A stretch of 64,000 nt of DNA from Corbicula japonica (taxonomy: Eukaryota > Mollusca > Bivalvia > Venerida > Cyrenidae): NCBI GenBank assembly GCA_038501625.1, contig JAZAYU010000012.1, forward strand, positions 2,232,001-2,296,000. Reading direction: 5' to 3'. This document shows positions 45,147 to 57,700 of the stretch, piece by piece; positions within the stretch are counted from its first letter, which is position 1; each line of letters starts with the position of its first letter. The notes under the pieces are model-generated. The model saw only the letters and a list, made by a program, of their open reading frames with translations, was not told the origin of the DNA and searched no databases. Position numbers and translations under genes: made by a program.

Positions 45147-46641
45147 AACTAGAATGTTGTGTTCCGCGGAACACATGTGTCGCCTGCTTGGAAAACGTTG
45201 AAATGTGGGCCTATGTTTAATCATATATAATAAAAATATTTTATTGAAGTTGATTTCAATACTACACAACAGAACACATGTGTCATCTAAATTACATTTA
45301 AAAGGGGAATAACTAAAATAATGGTGAAACCTGAGTTATCATTTTCAAAAATTGTTTTGTAAATGCAGATGAGTTATTCAAAGTCTTAAGTGAATTAATT
45401 GAAGAAGTAATTTCCATTTTACAGGCAACACTAAGTTTCATGTTAAAGTTGCATTTGAAAGGGATATTACTCATAAAATATTGAAACTGGAGTTATCATT
45501 CTTGTCATCACAGATGGCATTGTTAGTGCTGATGATATATTCCAAGTACGAAGTGAATAGGACAAGTACTTTCAAAGTTATAGGCAACATTAAGTTTCAT
45601 GTTAAAGTTGCATTTAAAAGGGGCATAACTAAAAAATATTGAAACTGGAGTTATCATTCTTGTCGTCACAGATAGCACTGTTCATGCTGATGATATATTC
45701 CAAGTATGAAGTGAATAGGACAAGTACTTTCAAAGTTATAGGCAACATTAAGTTTCAGGTTAAAGTTGCATTTAAAAGGGGCATAACTCAAAAAATATTG
45801 AAACTGGAGTTATCATTCTTGTCGTCACAGATGGCATTGTTCGTGCTGATAATATATTTCAAGTATGAAGTGAATAGGACAAGTACTTTCAAAGATATAG
45901 GCAATATTAAGTTTCAGGTTAAAGTTGCATTTGAAAGGGGCATAACTCAAAAAATATTGAAACTGGAGTTATCATTCTTGTCGTCACAGATGACATTGTT
46001 CATGCTGATGATATATTCCAAGTATGAAGTGAATAGGACAAGTACTTTCAAAGTTATAGGCAACATTAAGTTTCAGGTTAAAGTTGCATTTGAAAGGGGC
46101 ATAACTCAAAAGATATTGAAACTGGAGTTATCATTCTTGTCGTCACAGATGGCATTGTTCGTGCTGATGATATATTTCAAGTATGAAGTGAATAGGACAA
46201 GTACTTTCAAAGTTATAGGCAACATTAAGTTTCAGGTTAAAGTTGCATTTGAAAGGGGCATAACTCAAAAAATATTGAAACTGGAGTTATCATTCTTGTC
46301 GTCACAGATGGCACTGTTCATGCTGATGATATATTCCAAGTATTAAGTGAATAGGACAAGTACTTTCAAAGTTATAGGCAACATTAAGTTTCAGGTTAAA
46401 GTTGCATTTGAAAGGGGCATAACTCAAAAAATATTGAAACTGGAGTTATCATTCTTGTCATCACAGATGGCATTGTTCGTGCTGATGATATATTTCAAGT
46501 ATGAAGTGAATAGGACAAGTACTTTCAAAGTTATAGGCAACATTAAGTTTCAGGTTAAAGTTGGGGGACTACCGGACGACGCCGACGCCGCCGCCGGACA
46601 ATAGGATCCCTATGTGTCTACCTGCTATCGCAGGCGACACA
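45147..46641 (+). mobile_element. Pearl-like family A, copy 2: about seven 159-bp units
   Basis: Same build as copy 1: palindrome at about 45158-45174, TGTGTCGCCTGC at 45176-45187 and its perfect 12-bp inverse GCAGGCGACACA at 46630-46641. Before the hairpin comes GACGACGCCGACGCCGCC. Units are very similar to each other, suggesting recent expansion. The open frames at 45639-46346 and 46347-46604 are shadows of the repeat. Confidence 0.75.
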
Positions 46642-46696
46642 AAAAGACTGTTAAGTGTATAAAAACATTTGCATGTGCTCAATGTAAACTTTGTCC

Positions 46697-47349
46697 AAAG
46701 TCAAGTACAGTTAGAGATTTGTGACCTCCATCATATTGAACTTGTCTTTCCACGGTTTAGAAACAACTCTCCTACTGACAGAAATTAACCGGATAACCTA
46801 TTGTTTCTCCAGTTTAGATCTCTCCAGAATTTATTTTCCTACTAAAAAAGTTAGTTTCATCTTGATCATTTATTGCAATTTACCAATGACAAAAAAAAAT
46901 AATTTCTGAAGGAATCCTTTAAGAAGTCAGCTTTTCCTCCAATTTCAAATCAGTTTTTTTGTGATTTTAGTACTTTTAATGGTAAAGGTATGGGTTTATG
47001 GTCTGGAAATTACAGATTACGTATTCAACCGACTTTAACATTCCCCTGCCCCTAATTACTTGATATTAGTTGTCCGTTGCCTAGCCACGGAACATTGGCT
47101 TATATTCCTCGTACCCATTTCTACAACTGTGTGGAGAAGCGATTTAGGCTTAATTTCTTGCACAAGGAAATTAGCGCCCGGATTGGGGCTCGAACCCGAG
47201 ACCCATCGATCCCTAAGCAAGCGCTCTTCCACTGGACCACCGCTACTTTGCGAAATGACAACAGTTCAAACAGGATTCCTTAGGGTTCATTTATCTAGGC
47301 GACAGAGTGGATTATCATAAACCATCTGAAGGTTGACTTTGGGTCCAAT
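46697..47349 (-). pseudogene. Partial duplicate of the FARSA terminal exon and 3' UTR
   Basis: 47280-47349 on the minus strand reads [19 protein letters not shown] and a stop, the last 19 residues of the FARSA alpha subunit. It is followed by 3' UTR sequence similar to that after the real exon (48025-48314). The copy lacks the first half of the exon and its splice acceptor. A SINE splits it at 46975-47253. Its residues NPLCRL fit the conserved C-terminus better than the NPVCRL of the gene copy. Confidence 0.75.
46975..47253 (-). mobile_element. tRNA-derived SINE, apparently full length
   Basis: The minus strand starts GTAGCGGTGGTCCAGTGGAA, a tRNA D arm with A box, then GGGTTCGAGCCCC, a B box. 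A body follows with AAATTTCCTTGTGCAAGAAATT-like and TCTCCACAC-TGTAGAAATGG segments. The sister duplicate at 48.27 kb lacks it, giving a natural empty site. Confidence 0.6.
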
Positions 47350-48314
47350 GAACCCTAGCCTGTTCATATTAATTAATCTTTCCAAAATTCAGAAATTAAA
47401 GGGCCATAACTGCAGAGACCATAACTTTTCTGGACACTGCCTGCTTGTCGCAAGTGTTCCCCTGATAATTCCTGTTTTTCGAAAGGGCATATGCTAAATT
47501 GGTTGTAAGATAAAATCACAGATGCTTAATAAGAAAATTCATGGTAGTTGCACAATTTTTAGATGAAGTTCAGATGGACATGTAAGGGATGGAACGGAGC
47601 TATCAGCCTTTACAAAAATATGATATCATTTATTTCTCCATTTTTAATGCACAGAAGCAGTCAACATAAATATTCCAAGATAAAATTATTTGTGACACAG
47701 ACAAAAAAATATACAGCTGTAATATTTATTGCATTTTTCACGTTTGATTCCCATGTCATTTTACTACTGACATTTGATTTTGTGGTGTTAAACCTCTTTG
47801 ATTGTCAAATGTCATACAAGTGTACAGTCAAGTACATTGACTTTTCGTGTCAGTAACATGTATTACATAAAAAGCCCTTAACTTCAATAAATAAAATACA
47901 TTTCATGTCCACCAGAAACAGTGACTTTGTTAGCATTGAAAATTTGTCATCTTGTCCTCAGTGTTTCTGGGCACTAGCTCATATAGGCTCCACACACACC
48001 TCACACATTTAGAAATTTATAAGAATTGTTTCTTGGTAAGATCTTCCACTTTTTTAGAAACAACTCTCTTTCTTTAAGGGAAATTAAAATGTTGAGCAAT
48101 TACTCGATCCTCCAGTTTAGTCTACCTGGTTTTCAATTTTTTTACTGATGCAATAAGGAAGATTCATCATGATCATTTACTGCAATTAAACAAAGACCAA
48201 AAAATTCAGAAGGATTCCATTGATTCCATTGACTTTTCCATCAAATTCAAATCTTTTTTTTTATAATTCTAGTAAATTGCGAAACAACAACAGCTAAAAA
48301 AGTATCTATAGGGT
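47350..48314. other. FARSA downstream region and 3' UTR
   Basis: Follows the stop codon on the minus strand. About 48025-48314 is the segment duplicated at 46.7-47.3 kb. No canonical AATAAA was found close to the stop, so the mRNA end is not placed. Confidence 0.4.
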
Positions 48315-48420
48315 TCATTTATCTAGCCGACAGACTGGATTATCGTAAACCATCTGCAGGTTGACTTTGGGTCCAATCAGTTCTCTAATATTGTCAATCT
48401 TGTACTTTATCATGGTTGGT
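48315..48420 (-). CDS. FARSA: FARSA exon 13 (terminal coding exon)
   Basis: Acceptor CTATTTTCAG. Encodes residues 463-496, [18 protein letters not shown] through CRLDK, then TGA. The first base completes Arg462 of motif 3. Confidence 0.95.
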
Positions 48421-51400
48421 CTGAAAATAGATAAAAGTAATATTAAAGTACCATCATTGAAGCTGTATAGGCCGAAATTCTTTTTTTATTTTATCTTTTG
48501 AAAGTCAAGGATGTGGCAAATACTAACTTAAGGTATACTGGTATTTGTAAACATTTAAATAAGATTTTTACTGAATTTTGTCTAATTTAATAAATCTATA
48601 TTAGGTGACATTGAGAAGGAGGTATGCCATTATTGCACTGGTGATGATGCATTTGATGGTTTTATCTGAAAATTCACTGTTGCCTTAGTAAACACAACTT
48701 TTGTATTACTAGATAGTGCCTGTCTGCTAAACAATAAACACACTTACCTCTCTAAAGAAAGTCCCCAAGCAATTGCATTAACGCCTTCTGGGAGTCCCAT
48801 GGGTAACAACATTTCTGGTCGAAATATACCTGAATTACCTATCTCCACCCATTTCTGTAAACCTGAAATTTAAAAGAAAAATTGTAATGTCTACTAAACT
48901 ATAAACTACATGTATAATTTGACACCATAGTTATATAAAGATGCAAACATCTTGTTTGGCTGTAACATACCCAGTACACAAATAGTGAAAGAAATGTTAT
49001 AATGTTTATAAGAACAGTGTAATTTTATCTGAACCCAGCCTTCATACTGAATTTGGGCTCATTTTGGGAGCCTACAGTCAGGTGTGGCCACAGATAGAAA
49101 AAGAGAACCGATCTACGCATACGCTGTTTAGAATATTAAAAGAGTTTTCACAGTCAAAAGCGGTAATATGTCTGGATTCGTGTGAATCTGTTGATGAGTG
49201 TTTAGAACATTGGCAATCTAGATTTCTCGAAATTGTAAATCACCACATGCCTCTTCAAACTAAACGAGTAAAACGAAGGTATCAACCAGATTGGTTTTCC
49301 GAAGAAATAGCTAATGCAATAAAAGAACGCGATCTGCTTTCTTCTGACAAATCCTCTAACGAATACAAATCTAAAAGAAATAAAGTTTTGTCACTTATTA
49401 GGGAAAACAGGAAAAACACTTATTCCAAAAAAATTGAGGATGGTAAAGATGACCCGAAAACCATTTGGAACATTTTCAAAGAATTTGGCACAAAATCTTC
49501 TCAGCCTTCCAAAATATGCAACTTAAATGTCAACAGCGAAATCTTTAGCGATGAAACAGAAATAGCAAATGCTTTTAATAATTTTTTCGTTACTATAGCT
49601 GAGAAATTGAAAGATCCAATCATAGTATCCAGTTTCGAATATATAATTGATTACGTTAACTTGAAGGTTCCTCCTGAAAATTATTTTTCTATTCCTTTAA
49701 TATCCGAACGTGAAGTCTGCAAATATCTACACAATCTCGATGTCTCTAAGTCGACCGGTCTAGATACAATCGGACCTCGTTTATTAAAGAAAGCCGCACC
49801 GTTTATATCAGAAGCGTTAACTATGATTATAAATAGAAGTATTTTACAGTCATCTTTTCCAAATTTATGGAAATCTGCCAAAATCAAACCTTTATTCAAA
49901 AGTGGTGACAAAGATTCAATTAACAATTACAGACCTATTTCAATTCTCCCAACTGTATCTAAAATTATCGAAAAGCACGTGCACGATGCTCTTATGTGTC
50001 ACATCAACAACTTCAACTTACTTCACAATACTCAAAGCGGTTTTCGGAAGCAACATTCAACCGAAACTGCACTGGCATATCTAAGGGAAACTTGGCTCAG
50101 CGCTATAAACGAAGGCAAAGTCATTGGCGCATTATTAGTGGACTTTAAAAAGGCATTCGATTTAGTTGATCACGATTTTCTTATCAAGAAACTTAAAATA
50201 TACAAATGCAACAATTCAAGCATCGAATGGTTTAGGTCCTACTTGTCAAATCGCCATCAGCGAGTGCAAATTAACAACCAGCTCTCTAGTCATGAAGAAA
50301 TTTTAACTTGCGGTGTGCCTCAGGGATCTATTCTTGGCCCTTTGCTTTTTCTTATATTTATAAACGACCTTCCTCTTGCTATCGGGCACGCAATTTGTTC
50401 AACCGATCTTTATGCCGATGATACAACCATTTATGATATTCAAAGTGATAAGAGCATTCTAGAATCTAATTTAAATACAGCTCATTTTAGTTTACAAAAA
50501 TGGTGTGCAACCAATGGCATGCAAATCAATACTGATAAAACCAAAGTAATGTTTATTTCAACACAACAAAAAAGACGGCGCTTTGAAAGCGATCAGATCT
50601 CTTTATTCTACAAAGATTTTAAAATTGATCAAAGTTCATGTGAAAAAATATTGGGAATCCATTTTCAAAATAACTTAAAATGGGATATCCATGTAAAAGT
50701 TATATGCAGAAAAATATCCTCTTACATTTGGCTTCTGTCAAAAATTAAGGACTTCCTTCCAATTAATTCTAGAACATTGTTTTACAAGGCATATGTACAA
50801 CCACACTTAGATTATTGTTCTATATTGTGGGGAAATACAGTAACTCGAAATATTAAAATGATTCTTAAATTACAGAAAAGAGCATGTAGAACCATCTTAG
50901 GCAATGAATACATTGATTTTGACTCAGCTCTACAAAAATTAAATATTCAAAGGTTTGATCAAAGACTTATTTTTAATATAGCTGTTTTTATGTACAAAGT
51001 AGCCCACAATGTCTTACCTGATTATATTTGCAATATGTATGTTCCTCGTGACCAATTACAATTCGAAAATTATACATTACGATCCCATATTAACCATAAT
51101 TTTTGTATTCCAATGCCACACTTAGAATTATATAAAAATAGTTTACTTTATTCAGGCAGTTGTTTATGGAACAGAATTCCTAAAGAAATAAAAGATGCTT
51201 CTACTGTAGACAACTTTAAAACTTTGTATCTAAAGTGGAATGGATGATTCATTGTTTAGTTCCTTTTATATTTTATATTCACATTTTGATGTTAAGATAA
51301 GAAATAATGTATAATATTGCCTCAATGAAACAGAAATGTGTTGAGGCATGTATATAAAAATACATTGTGTATTATTGATTTATGTTCTCAAATTTCTTAA

Positions 51401-51706
51401 ATATTCAGTTCTTCCTTGCAAAAACGCAGTCACATAGGCCTCGCACACACATTCGCGCACCCACGCACACGCTCACTCACACGCACACACATGCACGCAC
51501 CTACCCATTAAATGCAACACCTAAACATTAACACAGATACATTATTTGCAGTTTCATTTCTTATTATAATATCATATTGTGTTTTGTGATATTGTTTTAT
51601 TTATGATCATCGTGTTTATCTTAATATGTTTATGTTAATACTTGTAAGGAGGGCCATATGGAAGATTAGTTTATTGCTAAATATGTCACCCTCTTTAAAT
51701 AAAGAA

Positions 51707-51742
<36 letters not shown>

Positions 51743-54700
51743 TACACAAGTGATTACGGTAATGAAATGAAATAAACTGATCAATCAGATGCTACAAAAG
51801 TATTATACCTTCATGATAACTGAACACTTCCATGCTAGGTTCTGTGTAAGGGTTGTATGCTGGCTTGAAGCGGAGCTTTGTTATACCTGAAACAAAATCA
51901 AACTATAGATACCAACTGAATAGGTGTGTATTAATAAAAACCAAGAAGTTTTTAACCCTTAACTTTGAGGGATATGGTGTATATACCATTGAGCAACCAG
52001 TGTAGGTTTGATTAACATGCACATCTATTCTGTTTCCTTCTTTAAATAGTTGGAAAAAACTTAACCTATCTAACAGGGAACAGTGAAGAAAATGATCAGA
52101 TTGCGCAAAAAAGCATGCTGATATTGATTCCCCAAGGCTCCCATGTGGGTTATTAACTTATTAGCCATATCCTAGTATATTATACCTCATTTGCATAAGC
52201 CCTTCTGTATTTAATATGACGTCATCCAGTCCATAAATCGCATATTGACCGGCTATCCGGTCCATAATTCTTATATTGACCGTTTTTGATTACTTCAGAA
52301 TCTAATATAAGAATAATTATCTTATAAAGTGCGGGTCTGTTGCCTAGTAATATTTAATTTGATTAACAAAAATGGAATAGTAAAAGGCGTGCTTTATATG
52401 CCTGATGGCGTGTAAATAATAAAAAATCTGTATGGGATTTTTTACACACTGAACAAATCAAATTATTATTTAAAAGCAAATTATAGTAAAAATGACAGCA
52501 ACAAAAGATATGAAAGAATTTAGATTCGGTATATAACAAATAAAACATGGCATTGAGGGCAATATGCAAGTTTACGGACTGGTTGGTCAGACCTCGGAAG
52601 GTATATGGCCCTCAGCTGCGCTTCGGGCCATATACCTTCCTCAGTCTGACCAACCAGTCCGTAAACTTGCATATTGCCCTCAATGCCATGTTTTATTTGT
52701 TAAGTAATAAATTATCCCATAGAGAAAATTGCAAAGTCAAATGCATTATTTAAGAAATGAAAATACACAGTACTTTAAAAATGCATATTAATTAAAGTAA
52801 CTTATCATTAAATAAATTAATTAAGTCGAATTGAAACCTATTATCATGATTATAAATGCGAAAATATTTCTTTGGTGATAATTTTGACTTTTTATGATTT
52901 TGTTCTTCTTTTAGAAAATCACAATTTTTTAAAATTAATTTCTGCTTTCATAAGTTTTGAATGTATTATTTGTTTATTCCCCCAAGATGCCTAATAAGCA
53001 CTTTAATCATGCTTGAAGACTTTCTGACTTACCAGAAAGACATATTTTGGCATGGCATTGCTCAATTAAAAATGCTACAACATACCTAGTTTCCTAAAGA
53101 ATGCATTAATAATTCCTATAAGATCTCCGAGTGTTAGTCCGTAGTCTGCAACAACGCCCTCTATCTGGTGAAACTCGGCTAAATGCGTAGCATCAAGATT
53201 CTCATTTCTGAACACCCTGTCTATTGAGAAGTATTTGACAGGTTTGAACTCCGACTGAAACAAAATCAAGCAAAAATACTTTCTTATTGCATTATTTTTA
53301 CAATTTAATGTAATGTTATATCATATATCTGATTTCAGAATAATATATGGATGAAATATGTAACCTATATTTAAAGAATATATGAAAAGATCATTTGGGC
53401 ACTTCACTTGTTTTATTGCATGTGCAAACAGTGTAGATCCTCATCAGCTGGCACATCTGTATAGTATGGTCAGGATCTACACTGTTTGCTTCTTGGTCAG
53501 AAATACCCTAATGAATCAATAAGCAAACAGTAGATCCTAAATGATGGCACTGATGTACATGCTGACCTGGATCTACACAGGTCTGACACCTGTAGCACTA
53601 ACAGCCTTCCTATTGAATCAAGGGTTAACAATATCAATATAACATGATTAATTCCTTTCTTTTTTTTCTTAAATTTCAGTATGACTGGAAAAACATGTAG
53701 CATCTTTACACAATATCAAATCATACAAAAACTAATAATTTAAAACCAAATATTGACTCGAGTTGCATTAAATAACAAGAGACATTTGCAAAACATGTAT
53801 GCCCCCCCACCAAAAGCCAAATGCTGTTATTTTATTCAATGTCACTGTGACTTTGACCTACTGATCTCAAAATCAATATGGATCAATCATCATGTGATGA
53901 CAAACCTCCCTACTAAATCTGAGGACTGTATGTCAAATTGCTGTGTCATTATTGATCAGACAAGGTTGGTTATGGACAGTGGACCAATCAACATGTGCAA
54001 AGCAATATACCTCCACTTCTTTAAAGGGTTGCATAACGAATATTCCTTATATGCAAACGTATTATTAAAAAAAACACCCAGTGTACCTGTTGTGCCACCT
54101 TGTACAACATCCTTGCAGTAACTGCTGTAGTATGGGTCCTTAAAATGTTTTTCTTTGCTTCATCTAGGGACCAGTCATACTTGTACCTGTAAACAGCATA
54201 TGGTGTGTTATAGGGATGTTACAAATAATTACTTCCTAGAAGGGTTGTCACAAAAATTTGCAACAATTCTATAATCAAAATATTGTTCCTGGATCTATGA
54301 AAAAAAAAAGAGTAAAATGTCATCTGATTCTGTAGTTCATTTGTAACATATTTGTTTTTTTGGCAGTTTCAGCCTATATTTTGTTGTATCAAATAATACC
54401 TGAATGAGGAAAATGCAGATAAAAATAAACTTTAAAATTATTATATTGGTATATATGCAAATCCAAACTGGATTGTGTACAATATCAAATTATTGCAACT
54501 TTCACAAAAACACATTGTGTGAAAGTCTTCTGAATTGAAGTTATTTTCTAACTGTGGCAAACCTTAACAAATCGCTTGATTTCTGTTTTTTCCAACTTAT
54601 ATTTGAAGCTTGAACTGTAAAGGCCACTTAAGCATTAACAAAGTATCTCCAGTCACAGATTCTCACCAGAAAATGTACACTGAATGGGGAAAATTTGGAA

Positions 54701-57700
54701 AACCAAACATTGTCATCAAGTCTGTTTTTTTCTGTTGCCAGCATTACAAGTATGCAGAACATACCCTTGAGAGCCATAACCTCCTTCAGCATGCACTTTC
54801 TTCACCCTCTCTAGGTAATCCATCGGGAAACTGTGAGCTGTGGCAGGATCTGAAGATAATACAAATTACGTGACTTAACCTAAGTACTGCTAGACAATTT
54901 ACAACATTAACCCTTTCCTCCATATATACGCATTTTTACCAATGTGCGACCAGTGTAGATCCAGATCAGCCGGCACATCTGTGCTGTCTGATCAGTATCT
55001 GCACTGGTCGCATTTTGGTCAGAAACAACCTTATGCATCAAAAAGCGAACAGTTTAGATCCTGATCAGATGGCACAGATGTGCCAGCTGATCTGGATATA
55101 CACCTTTAGCCCTCGCAATAAAGGTATATCTATGGAGGAAAGGGTAAAGCAGTTCAGAAGTTACATTTATGATTTGTTTTGTTACATATTTTGACTGCAG
55201 TGTGTATAAATTATGCCCATGAAATACTTAATTAACAAAGCAATTGTTTGTTATTACAGTGAAGATAATGCATTATTGACAACTTTTGTTTAACACTTAA
55301 CTCCTAATATCTGGATCTGATCTGGATCTTAATCTATCTACATTGATCACCAATGAATAACAGCCATATGTAAAGGTTTAAATCATCGATAATGTCTCTG
55401 AAAAGAGTATACATGTATGTGTACCACTCACCAGATATGAAGAATGTGTCATGTGCGTCTCTAGCCGGATGTTGTTGTGGTTGGAACAGCGTATCGAAAT
55501 TCCAGAAACTGCTCTCTATGAAGTTATTGGTTGGCATTTCCGTGAAACTGATAAAATACATGTACATTGTAATTTTTGTTAAATGATTTGAAATACAGAT
55601 TTTTAAAGGTGGTTAACTATTTACTCCATGGGATATGGCTTTTATCCCATTGGTGACCAGCTTAGATCCAGATCAGCCAACACATCATTACTATTAGATC
55701 AGGATCTACAATGTTTGCTATTAAATTAATTAGGTCATTTCTGACCAAGATTAAACAGTTTAAGTCGAGATAAGATGGCACAGGCGTGCAGACTGATTTG
55801 GATCTACCCTGGTCACCCGTGATAAAAGCTGTATCCGTGGAATAATGGGTTTAATAAGAAAACAGTGGTAAATTTTCAAAAACAAGCAAACTTTGAATCA
55901 ACACCTGGTATCATTTTAACTTAACTGTACTCAAGGATAAAGGAATGCAGGTAAAACTTTGATGAAGATCTGACAGGTTCAATTTTGATGATGATTCCAT
56001 AATCGATAAACTTTGATGATGACTCGACAATTGACACAGTACCACATACACTGTAAATCAGAGAGTTTTTTGGCAGATTTGCATGGTTTTTGCTCAACAT
56101 GTTTGCAAGATCATGCAAATAATGTCATGCTGTGTTTCTTTATTCCTTGGGTATATACATGTATTAAACTTCTGATGCATAAATATGCATTTTTACGCAT
56201 GTGCAACCAATGTAAATCCAGATCAGCTAGCACATTTGTGCCATCTGGCCCCGCGATTATAAAACGTTTTTCGTGCTCAACTCAATTCTGTGCTCAAACT
56301 TAAAATGTCAAGAGCATTAACAGGCTTTATAAAAAAGAAATAACTGTCTGTTTTACAGTTACATTGAGATCAATTGGGTCATATTTTCAAATAAAAATGT
56401 TATATTTTTAAGGATGAAAGGAAATGAAACGCTCAAATTTTCATACTAAAATTGAGTTGAGCATGAAAAAAGTTATGTAATCATGGGGCCTGATCAGGAT
56501 CTGCACTCTGCTTTTTGGATCAGAAATAACATTATAAATCAAAAGTGAAAAGTGTAGATCCTGATCATACGGCATGAATGTGTAAGCTGATCTGGAGTTA
56601 AGGGTTAATAACACTAACCTAACTGAAAAATCGTAACCGGTTTACTATTTAAAATGCAGTTAATCCACTAACTGGTTAACCTATCGCACCCCTAATATTA
56701 ATGTAGTTTCTGTCAAGCTTCTCCGTTACCTAAGCATGTGGGCAATACTGTCATAATTGTATGTCTTTTGATGAAAACCCAGTAAACCAAAACTTGATAA
56801 AAAAATGTTTGCATGGCACAACTCAAACATTATGAGAAAAAGAAGACAAACTCACCCCATTTCTAAAAAGATCTGTCTGTACTCGGCCCGAACTTTGAGC
56901 AATGGATGTAGATGACCACAAGGGGGCATAACTCCTAAGGCATTGAAATTGTATTCTTTGAACGATTTCTCCTTCCAAGTACCCCTGTAACAGAAATATG
57001 TATACATTGTTATAATAAGAATTCAAACTTAACTTACCATTTTTTCACAGACATAACAGTCACTGAATCATGATTAAATACTAGGTACATTTATATCACC
57101 ACTATGCAACCATTTTTCTTGCATGATGACCACCGGAACTTTGTCACTGCTAGGGGATGGGGTCCATGCCTTATAATTTTGGGGAAAATAGAGTAATTTC
57201 TTCTCTAAAGGGGAATAAAAAAAATCGATGTTCAGTTACTTTTTGGGGAAAACTGCATGATTTCAAAGAAATTTTCTGAAAGGAAGGTGCCTACTTCAGA
57301 AGGAAAAAAAAGCTCTGGACCATTTCTCCTTTTCGGTGTCAAGAGCTGCATAACATACATATTAGTGAATAAATAATGGCCCATTATATACATATATTTA
57401 CAAAAATTAGCAGAACATGCAAAAAGATTCATAGAAATGATGTCACAAAGATGAGCAGATGACATTCATATAGCTTATTGTGCATTAAGCAGTAAATGCT
57501 TCATGTATTAATTTACTTAAAAAAATATGTTTCAATTCTTGAAATATTAACGGGAAATTGAAAGGAATTGTTTGTTATTGCAAAAAATATCAACAACTAA
57601 AACTGTAAAAAAAATACTGCCGCTGACATGCTTTTACAAGTGCGACTCAAATATTCATATCTGTAGACATAAATCATTCAGGGTTAAACAGAGTGTGAGT

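Larger units (their letters stand above)
49030..51743 (+). mobile_element. LINE (CR1/L2-like) inserted antisense in FARSA intron 11
   Basis: Starts within the linker before the RT domain (5' truncated) and ends after AATAAAGAATT in a tetranucleotide tail, (ACTT)n at 51712-51743. It fills most of the intron between exons 12 and 11, on the strand opposite to the gene. Confidence 0.8.

Noticed and set aside
45639..46604. Repeat protein of 235 plus 85 residues
   Set aside because: Frame openness follows from the 159-bp period; a stop splits it and substitutions are unconstrained.
47060..47320. Plus-strand frames of 68-86 codons
   Set aside because: They read through the SINE and its B box in antisense (GLEPETH-type strings are typical of tRNA-SINE complements).
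52363..52753. Overlapping frames sharing a mirrored [12 protein letters not shown] start
   Set aside because: Generated by the palindrome at 52534-52702.
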